DNA of 20,871 bases, taken from positions 997,172 through 1,018,042 of the forward strand of contig BJOX01000046.1 in NCBI GenBank assembly GCA_009731375.1. The letters are read 5' to 3'. The position numbers and the translations under genes are program-made. The notes beneath the pieces were generated by a model. That model searched no databases and had not been told where the DNA came from. It saw only the letters and a program-made list of their open reading frames with translations. The DNA is from Paulinella micropora (Eukaryota > Cercozoa > Imbricatea > Euglyphida). This document shows positions 9,091-18,114 of this stretch, piece by piece (within the stretch, counting starts at the first letter, position 1; each line of letters starts with the position of its first letter).

Positions 9091-9775
9091 AGACGGCAGT
9101 CTGCGGCCGTCAAGGGATTCACAACCCTGGAACAATGTGCTGGCTCATTGCCACCTTACAGGCTCTGGCAACGATTCAGGATCTCCCACAAATCCTACTT
9201 TCATGGACACGGCGACAGAGACCGATACGGCAAGGCACACCACAACATACCCTCTATCTCATCAGTAACACCCTCGACGCCCTGGCCCCCCGGGGCGAAC
9301 AAACACCCGCACACCCCTGCAGGTCCCATGGTTAAGAGACCAGACAACACTATCGAATCTCCACCATGCTCTCAGTCGAGACCGCCCAGGAACTATCCAC
9401 CAAGCGATCAAGGGCATACACGGCCTTTTTAGGATGCTCAAAGACCAAGCTGGGAATGACATCATCGGGAAATGGAAGTGTCACATTACCTCTAACAGCC
9501 GATGCACCAACGTCAACTGCGAACGGTCTGCACCAGGAGAACGCCACGATCCCTTAATCGAACTCCACACCCCCACAAACAAGCCCACCCCAGGCACCCC
9601 GCTTAACCTGGAACCCCTCCTCCAAACATGGCGCAAATACAGGAACGACAACCATTGTTACCACTGCGGCAGCGTCAGGGAAACTGAACAACATTTGATG
9701 AGCCGGCCCCCGACCCTATGGCTCGCCTTGAAACACACCATACCCCGACCGACAGGGCTGGGGACTCCTAGGTAA
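9091..9775 (+). pseudogene. Ubiquitin-specific protease-like domain 2, diverged and frameshifted
   Basis: A second USP-like module follows the acidic linker. Its Cys box reads GIHNPGTMCWLIATLQALA, with Cys codon 9138-9140 and the oxyanion Asn five residues before it. After a frame change near 9300-9320 the other frame is open to 9775. It shows helices matching the USP palm (IHGLFRMLKDQAGNDIIGKW) and two cysteine pairs of a USP zinc-finger region: CTNVNC near 9505 and CYHC near 9660. RPPTLWLALKH then matches the strand that precedes the His box in USPs. I do not find a His box downstream, so the domain is either truncated in this copy or catalytically dead in the family. It is too unlike USP-1 to be a recent duplicate. 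Confidence 0.65.
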
Positions 9776-10269
9776 ACACGGAGTATTGTTCATCTACAAT
9801 CAAATTTCGGAACCAACCCCCTTGGCCGCAGTTACGCCCCCCCCCAACCTCCACCTGCCCCCACCGAACCACCACAACACCAGGACTTATGCGATGCACA
9901 CCCTGAACATCGCCGTGGCCCAGACCATTGGCGCCGACGCCTAACCATACGGGTCAAGAAGCTACGCAGACTGGCTCATAGAGTCCGGGACGAGGACACA
10001 AAACAAAACAAACACATAATTACTAAGCATGCACTCTCCCTACTAAACCAAGCAGTCCATGCAGAGTCAAAGGTGTCCGCCTCGGCTGGCCCCTCTTCCA
10101 CGCCAACACATAGCCATGGACACATACCTCACAACTCCCATGTTATAAGGAAATATCTATCCACCTGTTCGACCCTACCGACGCCGCCGCCATCATGGAT
10201 ACAACGACCCCTCACAGGTCGCTTGGCCACCCCAATCCTATCGGGAACCCAACGTAAATTAGGACTAGC
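9776..10269 (+). pseudogene. Basic, helical segment after USP-2
   Basis: A frame open from about 9890 encodes a strongly basic helix (WRRRLTIRVKKLRRLAHRVR) followed by KHALSLLNQAVHAES and a Ser/Pro/His-rich tail that continues to 10576. The 9776-9890 part is C-rich, includes a run of nine C at 9836-9844, and has no stable frame. A nucleic-acid-binding or nuclear-targeting role is possible from the charge alone; no family is recognised. Confidence 0.35.
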
Positions 10270-12003
10270 ATGTATAGCTGCGAATCTGGAACCCACCCCA
10301 AAAGGAACGAAAGTTCCCCCAACCCTAACCTCCCTATCAAAATCCCAGATCCAAAATCCCCTCCCTGGAGCACATACCATACCCAGATGCCCCCCTCGGC
10401 GACACAATGGGTCCTGGAAATGCTCCTCCTCACCGCACTGCCAGCCATGGGTACCAAAATCGTCATCCCCACCCCCGGCGCCAACCGGGAACAAACGACC
10501 CAAGCCGCTAATACGATCAAGGAGACTATTCTGTTCCAAGACCACATATGCCTCGTCCCCTGCTGGTACACACTGAAACGCCAGGAGGTTATCGGGCACA
10601 TCCGCCACAGAAAACCGCATTCAATCCTCATCAACTGCCAGCCCGTGGAAGATAATATACTTCATCGATACGACCAACGTTACCACCCGGACGCGACCAC
10701 CTACCTCCGCGCTCCACCATGGAAGACCCCACAACAAGTTCTCTTACCGACCATCCGTCACAACCCATTCAAGCAACTTCTCAAGCGGCGGAAGAAAGCC
10801 CCACACTTCACATGGATCTACCTAGACATCGGGGCCCAGGACGGGCTGCTAGAATTGGATACAGCCGAGGCCCCACCGGAGATAACGGCCATACACCCAG
10901 ACAAGCGCGATCTCATCGTATCCCCTGTGAAATGGGCAGACGCGGCCGCCCGGCTACTCCTTATGGACCGAAACTACTACAAGAAAGCCCGTCAAAGTTC
11001 CACCGACGAAGACAAACCCAAACCTATCGACTTCGAAGCAATCGAACGGGAAAATAAAAAGATACGATCCGGCATACTATACCGAAGTGGCCGCATCGCA
11101 CTCAAAGATTGGATCTGTAGCCGGCTCAACAACGCCCGCGTGAGGATGGAGCAACGTTATCGGCCAGGGGAACCCGACGAACCCATTCCCACAAACACAT
11201 TACGGCCCACCCGACCAAAGTGGAGAACAAAACTGACACTGGATATGCTCCGGGAATCTCAGACAGACAACCACCCCCGACCTGTGAAGGAGCCCCGGAT
11301 AAAACCTACTAAATGGACACCCCTCCAGAGGGAACAGTTCGAATCCAGTATCAAAGACAGCATAGCAGCCCAACAAGGTCCGCAGGCAATGATAGTCCGA
11401 GCGATAGCCGCGACGCGCGCCCCAGCAATGGACACACACCCACCACAATCGGAGGAGGAGCCAGCTACCCTCCAACTAACAACATCATCCCTCCCACGGA
11501 AACGACCACACCGGCCCACCAGAAACCTAGCCACCCGGCTAGTATACCAGCAGACACTCACTGAAGTGCATGCCTTCCTCAAACAGGGCACTCCACCACC
11601 CAACCCGAACACAACTTGGAAACGCTGGGAACAACTGGCCCGTACACTGGATATCAGATCGGGAACCAGGGCGGTCGCTAGGTTATGGTCCCTCCGGCAG
11701 GCTGGAACTATGCAGCCACTGTCCACTCACCAGATCAAAGACCTCAAAGAAGCCGAAAATACTATAGCCACAGCTCGGGACCAACTCAACCGCACCCAGC
11801 AGCGCCTCCAGATAGATGCCATATTACGAACCATGCCCGATCACCACACCCAAAATATGGAGTGGGACGAAGATAGGTGTCTCACGTATCGGAAAGCACG
11901 ACAGGCAAAACCCCGCCTCCCAGTCCTCAGGATACCACGGCTCACTACGCCAAGCTCTTTCAAGCACGCCTCACCACTCCTGGAGAAGCCTACCAACTAC
12001 TGA
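10270..12003 (+). CDS. Large unrecognised polyprotein region upstream of RNase H
   Basis: This is the longest uninterrupted frame of the element, 577 codons. The first third looks globular (ATQWVLEMLLLTALPAMGTK, then ETILFQDHICLVPCWYTL and PHSILINCQPVEDNI). It includes TWIYLDIGAQDGLLEL near 10811-10858, which superficially resembles the SAM-binding motif I of methyltransferases, but no second methyltransferase motif is convincing. The rest is charged and probably helical (KWADAAARLLLMDRNYYKKA, then TWKRWEQLARTLDIRSGTRA and QIKDLKEAENTIATARDQLN). The ATG at 10270 is only the first Met of the frame. The coding continues in the overlapping frame from 11877, so the stop at 12001-12003 is a break and not a true end. 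Confidence 0.45.
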   Translation: MYSCESGTHPKRNESSPNPNLPIKIPDPKSPPWSTYHTQMPPSATQWVLEMLLLTALPAMGTKIVIPTPGANREQTTQAANTIKETILFQDHICLVPCWYTLKRQEVIGHIRHRKPHSILINCQPVEDNILHRYDQRYHPDATTYLRAPPWKTPQQVLLPTIRHNPFKQLLKRRKKAPHFTWIYLDIGAQDGLLELDTAEAPPEITAIHPDKRDLIVSPVKWADAAARLLLMDRNYYKKARQSSTDEDKPKPIDFEAIERENKKIRSGILYRSGRIALKDWICSRLNNARVRMEQRYRPGEPDEPIPTNTLRPTRPKWRTKLTLDMLRESQTDNHPRPVKEPRIKPTKWTPLQREQFESSIKDSIAAQQGPQAMIVRAIAATRAPAMDTHPPQSEEEPATLQLTTSSLPRKRPHRPTRNLATRLVYQQTLTEVHAFLKQGTPPPNPNTTWKRWEQLARTLDIRSGTRAVARLWSLRQAGTMQPLSTHQIKDLKEAENTIATARDQLNRTQQRLQIDAILRTMPDHHTQNMEWDEDRCLTYRKARQAKPRLPVLRIPRLTTPSSFKHASPLLEKPTNY

Positions 12004-12700
12004 CCACAGCCATGGGACCCCACGCTAAGATACTTACCCCTGACGCACCAGACCAACACAGCCGCCAAGACATACTCCTAGGAGCACGAGACACCCCCAC
12101 CTTACACGAAGACTATTCCCTCCAACACCCGATTCCTCCGCAAGCCGAGGAACCTTACCCCCTAACCACCATCGCATACACGGAGCAAGACCTTACCCTA
12201 GCCTGGGGCGGAGAACTACGTCAATCCTGGGACCAATACATACTTCTCAGCACCCAACCGACGTGGGTAAATGACATAGTCGAATACACCACACAACAGG
12301 TTACCAAAACGGGACAATTCTCCCGACCACTTCATAACCTAACCTACCACCACCAGCACTGGGAGCGCCATGGCACACCCTAAATACCCAGACCGCGCCC
12401 ACCACAACAAACATGGACACTACACCCAGCACCAGAACCGATGAGCGTCGTTCATCTACTACGCGAACTAGGGGGAGGCGAGACCGGGGCAAATGTTCCC
12501 CTCCGCGCACGACTTTGGCGAAGCTCACCCAACGACCCCCGTACAGTGTTTCAAATCCTCCCTACCGGAGCGGTCGCCCTACTCCTACACCGACTCCCAC
12601 AGAACCTCCGGACAAAGTACAACATCGATGCTCTCATTCCCAAAGCACAAGCAGAACCCCCGACCAGAGATCATCCAGGTACCCTGAGAGACGCCATCGA
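11877..12700 (+). pseudogene. Unrecognised pre-RNase H segment
   Basis: The frame starting near 11877 is open to a TAA at 12381-12383 and then open again, in the same phase, into the RNase H domain. It contains HYAKLFQARLTTPGEAYQLL and YTEQDLTLAWGGELRQSWDQ, then VFQILPTGAVALLLHRLP and KYNIDALIPKAQAE. It overlaps the preceding frame by about 125 bases, which marks the frame change. No domain is recognised. Confidence 0.4.
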
Positions 12701-13160
12701 TCGGACAACCACGGCGATATTTCACGTGGACGGATCCAGCTTCCCCAACCTTGGCCACGCGGGTGGCTTTGGACCATCCTGATCCACAAGGAGGCCCTCG
12801 TAGCCATATACGGTTCACACGCTAACCCCACCACCAGCGCACACCAAGAGGTAGGGGGGGTAGCGATGGTCCTACACTACATACGGGCCAATAGATGGCA
12901 TCCCGAACAAACATACGGCTTTACGGACTATAAAGGCCTCGCAGACTGTCCCCTAGAATCCGAATACCAGAAACTATTCCCTGACCGACCGCAGCCAATT
13001 CTATGGGACGCAATAGCGCGATATAGGATCGAAATAGGCCACCTACACCTCCAATGGATCGCCTCACATGTCGAAAACAGCTTCAAATGGCAACACTGCC
13101 TGAATGAGATTTGTGACAGACTAGCCAAGGAGGCAGCTCTCCAGCCTATCCACCGCCTTA
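12700..13160 (+). pseudogene. RNase H (type I) domain, one frame change
   Basis: All four acidic residues of RNase H occur in order with normal spacing. The first Asp is in TAIFHVDGSSFPN (codon 12729-12731), the Glu is in AHQEVGGVAMVLHY (12848-12850), the second Asp is in TYGFTDYKGLAD (12926-12928), and the last Asp is in NEICDRLAKEA (13115-13117). LHLQWIASHVEN supplies the strand and the catalytic His before the last Asp. RNase H removes the RNA strand of RNA-DNA hybrids made during reverse transcription. The frame shifts once, near 12770-12785, between the first Asp and the Glu. The domain lies directly N-terminal to the reverse transcriptase in the same frame, whereas RNase H-bearing non-LTR elements known to me carry it downstream of RT. 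Confidence 0.85.
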
Positions 13161-13299
13161 CCGACGACTGGGCCCGGACCCATCCCCAAATTTTGCCCCC
13201 GACCCGTCGCCAAATCAACCCTCACCCAGGCTACCGACTCAACATCCCAGGTGGCTACACACGAATCTTGACCCGCATCCCTCATGATCTAACCCTATA

Positions 13300-14880
13300 T
13301 CCCGACAGAGCACAAGCCATCCGGGAAGCACGCCGGGATTTCTCTATGGAAGAATTAACCTCCGCTATCAATAGCAAGAAAGGAGCCTCTGCCGGACTAG
13401 ATCAAGTCCCCCCGGCGGCACTGAAAATGCTCTTTGAGACGGGGAAAGCGTATGTCCTTCAATATTTCAACAAATGTTGGAGGGAGGGAATCATACTCAC
13501 AGAATGGAAGCCCACACATCTAGTCCAATCATAGAAGGAAAGGGGCACAGGCGCAGATCCCGGGACTGAAGACCTATCATGATATCCAAAGCCATTATGA
13601 ACTTATACGCCAAGATGGTTGATCTCCGGTTGCAAACCCTTATGCTGGACGTAGGCAGCGTCAGCAAGACAGCCAAGGCCAACTGCCCCCGTATCTCCGG
13701 GGCGGACGAAGCAAACCTGACCCTACGCCTCATCATACATGACGTTCACCACGCAGCGGAGCAAACTGGACAAACACACACTCTGATCCTAACTGCAGTG
13801 GATGTGGAAAAAGCGTTTGATTCAGTGGAACTTCCAGTAATCCACAACGCCCTGACAGCCATCGTCTCAACCCCATCAGAATTCCCTGAACTTTTCTCCT
13901 TCGTCCACCACCTCTATCGAGGAGCCACCATCCACACCCAAGGAGCGGAGGGACCACAAGCCACGGCCGAGCCCATCCACCGCGGCCGAGGCACTGCACA
14001 AGGCAGCCCGATCAGCCCAACCCTCTTCTCCATACTAACGAATACCGCAAACGACTGCGAAGGGGGGACACATCCTCAACCACCACCCCTGGATACCAAT
14101 TCTACGGAGAGGGCCGTCAGTTTAACTCATGGCCAGCACTACGAGGCCGGACCCTCACCAAAGCAGACGTCACCATCCCCTCCCAACACACCTTCGCGGA
14201 TGACGAATGGCACGCACATGGGGGGCCGGGAACCAATGATAGATACATCCAACAAGCACGGGATGAATTCCAGAAATCACAGGACCAACTCCACGGAACA
14301 GGATTCCTTACCGCCGCATGCGCATCCAAGAGCTTCACCCTGGGTATCATGGTCCATCCGTCGGGGATCACCGAAGACTTCGATGTAGGCCTAATAGGGC
14401 GGGATGGCACACCCATCCCCAGCTGCAGCCTGACTAAATACACCAAATTCCGATCCTTAGGACTATTCACATCAGGACTAAACGACCACAAACTTCAAGT
14501 CAACGAAATCATGGCCAACCTCCTCACTGCCACCCAGGTAGCGCTGGGCCTCAATGTCACCAACAGCAGAAGAAGAGAAGCCCTACGGGACCTCGTCCCG
14601 GGCACAGCGGACTTCCCCCTAGGCTGGACAGCCCTCACGGAAGATGAGGCCGACACCATGGACACCTACTACCGCGAATGCTTTCGGAGTACCCTCAGCG
14701 TGAAACGCACAGATATCCCCAACGCACTTCTGTACGCGCCCCGTGGTAAATGCGGAGGATTCGGCCTTCCAAGGTTCAAGGACAGAGCCAACATAAGGAT
14801 GGCCAAAGTATTTCTCTGGGGACTAACCTCCCACGACCGAGCTACCCAAATAGCAGTGCACTCACACCTGCGTTTGTTGA
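13300..14880 (+). pseudogene. Non-LTR reverse transcriptase domain
   Basis: The N-terminal RT block reads FSMEELTSAINSKKGASAGL (about 13340-13400), with FNKCWREGIILTEWKPTHLV after it. The RPI motif follows an in-frame TGA at 13566-13568 and leads into ISKAIMNLYAKMVDLRLQ. Motif A is LILTAVDVEKAFDSVELP, with catalytic Asp codon 13801-13803. Motif B is GRGTAQGSPISPTLFSI (about 13987-14035). Motif C is FADD, with Asp codons 14199-14201 and 14202-14204. A motif D-like Lys and the motif E-like YTKFRSLGLF follow. The thumb ends with CGGFGLPRFKDRANIRM, typical of non-LTR RTs. The frame changes near 13520-13570 and within 14040-14066 (a G6 run lies there); it is open from there to 15317. All catalytic Asp codons survive. 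The enzyme copies element RNA at the nicked target. Confidence 0.93.
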
Positions 14881-15799
14881 AAGACGCCTTCTTACCACAA
14901 CAGGATCGGACCGACGGGTGTAACCCACGAAGACCACCCCAAAACCAACCCCTCCTAGATCCAGTTGACCCCCCAACGCCCAGGCTGAACAACTCCCGCC
15001 ACCGGTCCCTCCGGGAAACGACGACCCGACAGCAAGAACAAGAAGCCCAGGTTCAGGACCTAATACAACGAATCCAAGACCTCAACATCCCCCCAAATTA
15101 CCTCCAAACCATAAGACTCCCGGAAACACGAGGATGGCACCCGGATGACCAAGACCCATACGAATACCCCCCTCCAGGCACGGCCTATTACCACCAACCA
15201 ATCCGGACCCTGCAACCAGCACACACACCTGGAAAGATATCAAAGAACACAGCCCACAGCCACCCCCCGTCCGGAACCAACCCTTCCTGGATTGGTATGC
15301 ACATGAACAACTCCTGACCCAGAGACGACACCAAGGATACCTGGGGATAGAGTGGATAGGCAGCTGCCGTGATTTGGGGATAGGAATACAGCTACGCCAG
15401 GATGACAATGACCAAGTTACAAACAATGCTAACGGTAGACTACGGTCACACTACGTCATCACAGTACAACACCGGTTCACAGGGAACATCACACTCGCAG
15501 CAGACACCAGGCAAGCCATACTGCGAGCGAAAGCGGACATACGAGACAGAAACCTATAGTCACTTAGACACCGAGTAAGCACCAACCTCGGAAAAAGGAT
15601 CAATGCCCCCCGGTTTGCGCTCAAATGGGGACCAGCCGCCGAGATGAGGGGTGAAACTCAACATATCTCCAGCCAATAGTATTAAATACCTCGGCCCCTC
15701 AACCGAAAGGGAGGACTGGGAAATAAAACTCATCCTGCTATGTCAACTCAACGCGTGGGACACGCCAGCCATGAAGAGCGCACGTACCCAAAGACGAGA
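14881..15799 (+). pseudogene. Post-RT linker region
   Basis: The RT frame continues to 15317 through a Pro/Asn/Gln-rich stretch with a helical QEQEAQVQDLIQRIQDL. From about 15225 a second frame takes over (HQGYLGIEWIGSCRDLGIGI, then ITLAADTRQAILRAKADI), passes a TAG at 15557-15559 and stays open to 15680. The CCHC/RLE frame is open from about 15650. In other RLE-bearing elements this interval links thumb and endonuclease. No separate enzymatic motif is seen. Confidence 0.5.
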
Positions 15800-16769
15800 G
15801 GATGGCAAATGCCCATACTGCGACGATGTTGGAACAATAGAACACTTCATGACCTGCGCAGACCCTCCACACCCCCAAGAACTCATCAACGCCCTGAATG
15901 CGAGACACTCCGCATCCCGGGAAGTCCCGAAAAAACACCTAAGCCTCGACCCAAATATCCCAGAGGACACCCAACCTCACCGCATGATACTGATAGCAGA
16001 AGAAGGAAAACCAAATACCTTCGCGTTAACTCACAACATTGACACAGCGTGGACCAGCCTGGAAGAACAAGGGGAAATATGCCGCCCAGAGCGGATTCAT
16101 CCTGTGGCTGCCCTCGCCAACGATCTGCGAGAAGAAGGAGAATCATGGAAACCGGACCTTATCCTCACCCCATCGACATCATCCCCAAATATTTATCTCC
16201 TAGAGGCAACATCACAATCCGACGAATGGCTAGTCAGATTAGATCAATCAATTTATGCAATATCAACAAGCCACAAGACTAGACGTATATGGGACAAAGA
16301 CGGACTGAGGATCCACCATACAACTTCAAGGACTCTTCATCCCCCCGAGGAGAAAATCCACCCATCAGCTGGCCCCTGGAACCATGGCAGTCCCAAACAC
16401 CACACGGATACAACCTCAGAGCAATTTATGAACACAAATATCACGAATACCAAGAAAAGATACGCCAACTCAGACTAAGCTCTCAAGGTCGATGTGAGCC
16501 ACAACTCCTTATGATAGCCATGGGAATCAGAGGATACATCCCATCCACAGGGTACAAACTAATCAAGGAGCTTTATTCTAGCACACAAGCAAAAGCAAAT
16601 ATACAAAGAACTCACCGACCTATGCGATGACCATATCCTGAAAGTTTGGAAATGTCTCCAGGAGCTTTATTCTAGCACACAAGCAAAAGCAATATACCAA
16701 GAACTCACCGACCTATGCGATGACCATATCCTGAAAGTTTGGAAATGTCTCCACGCATGCCCTATCTAA
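15800..16769 (+). pseudogene. CCHC zinc knuckle and restriction-like endonuclease (RLE)
   Basis: The knuckle CPYCDDVGTIEHFMTC has Cys codons at 15810 and 15819, His at 15843 and Cys at 15855. This is the CCHC signature found between RT and endonuclease in R2/NeSL/CRE-like elements. About 100 codons later comes the PD-(D/E)xK-type nuclease: SWKPDLIL (Pro-Asp codons 16152-16157), then IYLLEATSQSDEW with an acidic residue at 16203-16205. A frame change between about 16240 and 16400 follows, then EHKYHEYQEKIRQL (Lys 16436-16438) and LLMIAMGIRGYIPSTG. RLE nicks the target DNA to prime reverse transcription. The last good frame ends HACPI and TAA at 16767-16769. A 94-base duplication near the end shifts the frame and is described separately. 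The acidic residue after PD is Glu, whereas Asp is more usual. Confidence 0.87.
16566..16752 (+). repeat. Tandem duplication of about 94 bp in the RLE C-terminus
   Basis: Copy 1 (16566-16659, 94 bases) and copy 2 (16660-16752, 93 bases) start AGGAGCTTTATTCTAGCACA and end AAATGTCTCC. They differ by one extra A in copy 1 (GCAAATATACAAAG against GCAATATACCAAG) plus one substitution. Copy 2 encodes a sensible C-terminal helix (AIYQELTDLCDDHILKVWKC), while copy 1 runs into a TGA at 16628-16630. The second copy is therefore the better-preserved original reading. Confidence 0.9.
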
Positions 16770-16964
16770 CGATCCTCTCAGATTCCCCTTACCAACCAAC
16801 TACCAAGGATACAAAATATTGCATAAATAGATTGATCCAAAGAGTGAAAAAAAAGGGAAATAGATTAACCCGAAGAAGGGTAAAAAAGAAGGAGGAAGAG
16901 GAGAAAAAGGGAAGGAGAAAAGGAAGGGAGAAAGAGGAGGAGAGGAAAAGGAAGGAAGGAGGAA

Positions 16965-17135
16965 AAAATAAATAAATAAATAAATAAATAAACAAATAAA
17001 TAAAATAAATAATAATAATAATAAAAATAATATAATAACAAATAAACAAATAAATAATATATATATACATATCTATATATATAAAATAAAATATAACAAT
17101 AATTATAATCATGATAATGCAATAATAATATATTT
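16965..17135. repeat. AAAT and AT-rich simple sequence
   Basis: This is a run of AAAT units, grading into mixed AAT, AAAC and AT units. It could be an internal 3' UTR repeat or the tail of the element. Confidence 0.85.
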
Positions 17136-17248
17136 ACAGTCTACTCAGACGAATAGAACGAAACACATATACCTGGAACAAGGGTACACGATCAGATATA
17201 TACATGTACAGAGATAGCAACTACAATTGTAGGACCAAACAAATAACC

Positions 17249-17250
<2 letters not shown>

Positions 17251-17308
<58 letters not shown>
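17251..17308. repeat. (AAT)n microsatellite
   Basis: This is a pure AAT array of about 19 units. It is the same unit as the array at 98-207, in the same orientation, which may mean that both are retroelement tails or simply that the genome is rich in AAT repeats. Confidence 0.95.
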
Positions 17309-17309
<1 letters not shown>

Positions 17310-17880
17310 GAAACAACAACAGAAGAATCAAAGAAGGAATATAAATAGATTTTCCAAGTCCAAAGTTACATATACGCAAGCACCAACATAAAAGATCATA
17401 TACGGACATAAATTTAAGCAATCAACATAACTGGCAACGGGGCGGATAAACACAGCCACTGTTACAAACCAAATCAACATTAAATATTATTATACTTGTA
17501 TACGATAAAGGAAACACACAGACCAAATGCCTAGAACAAGAAGGACAAGGGCACACACACAAATAGTGACCTACCTACACCTAAGAACCACTGCCCACAC
17601 GAATATAGCCGAAATCAGATCAACCCGACACCGGAACCCCAAATACTAGCAAAGACCGGGACGGAAGCGGACCCCGAGTACATACCTAATAGACCTTAGA
17701 GCACGAGTAAGGAACAATGGGAATAACAACCAAACCCCGAAGGAGTTTAAGACGGAACCAGCGATCCCGAAGAAACCAAGCATTGAGATAAGGACTAGGA
17801 CCCAGAAGGACCCAGAGGGAGATAAAGACGGAACACCAACACCCAGATATCCCAAACAATATACCAGAACAAATATCATC

Positions 17881-18114
17881 CCCCCGACTGACATGAAAAC
17901 ATCATGCAGAAGGTCGTCTACATGTGTGCGGCCAGTCGTGCTCAACCAAGTGTCATTCCCTTGTGTGTAGGGTCGGTCTTCGGATTCGCATCCTCTCTCC
18001 TTGGGGTTATGCATAGGTTTGGAGCCCACACGCGAAGACGAGTGAGGACTGACAACCCTTACTGACACTTGAATATTTCAAAACACACCCCCCCCCCCCC
18101 CCCCCCCCCCCCCC
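17881..18114. other. Gene-free flank ending in a C run
   Basis: Base composition becomes balanced here compared with the element. No gene is recognised. A 27-base C run (18088-18114) leads into the next gap. Confidence 0.5.

Larger units (their letters stand above)
1068..17880 (+). mobile_element. Giant RLE-type non-LTR retrotransposon with USP, AlkB and RNase H domains (decayed copy)
   Basis: One + strand element accounts for most of the window. Diagnostic parts, in order, are 5' tandem repeats (1068-2260), a USP domain (2816-4030), an AlkB-type dioxygenase (4446-4860), a second USP-like domain (9091-9775), RNase H (12700-13160), reverse transcriptase (13300-14880), a CCHC knuckle (15810-15857) and a restriction-like endonuclease (16100-16769). 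No apurinic-type (APE) endonuclease, LTR, integrase or tyrosine recombinase is visible. The coding strand is rich in A and C and poor in G and T over its whole length. That bias continues past the last stop codon to about 17,880, which I use as a provisional 3' edge. The 5' edge is hidden by the gap at 1058-1067. In-frame stops (for example 2777, 4443, 7243, 12381, 13566, 15557) and many frame changes make this copy non-functional as assembled, although some indels could be assembly errors. The retroelement identity is firm; the ends are uncertain. Confidence 0.9.
16770..17880 (+). other. Inferred 3' untranslated region of the retroelement
   Basis: No coding domain is seen. The region begins with a polypurine tract (about 16843-16968), then AAAT/AT-rich simple sequence (16965-17135), then an AAT array (17251-17308), then A/C-rich unique sequence. 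The A-over-T and C-over-G bias of the coding strand resumes after the simple repeats and fades at about 17,880. That is my only evidence for the 3' edge. An alternative is that the element ends at one of the simple repeats, which would serve as its tail. Confidence 0.4.

Noticed and set aside
10811-10858. SAM methyltransferase domain
   Set aside because: Only a single motif I-like loop is present, with no second motif; it is kept as a lead and not called.
4880-12000. APE-type endonuclease as in Dualen elements
   Set aside because: No recognisable APE motif series (such as an SDH near its end) was seen in any frame, although a profile search could still find a diverged one.
16843-17308. CRISPR-like regular repeats in the A-rich 3' region
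   Set aside because: These are simple microsatellites with no unique spacers.
1068-17880. LTR retrotransposon, DIRS element or integrated virus as an alternative identity
   Set aside because: No long terminal repeats, aspartic protease, integrase, tyrosine recombinase or capsid motif were seen. The CCHC-RLE tail and the GGFGLP thumb are specific to non-LTR elements.
17646-18068. 140-codon minus-strand frame with apparent membrane segments
   Set aside because: Hydrophobic residues follow from reading an A/C-rich strand backwards (T/G-rich codons). It has no conserved motif and spans the inferred element edge.
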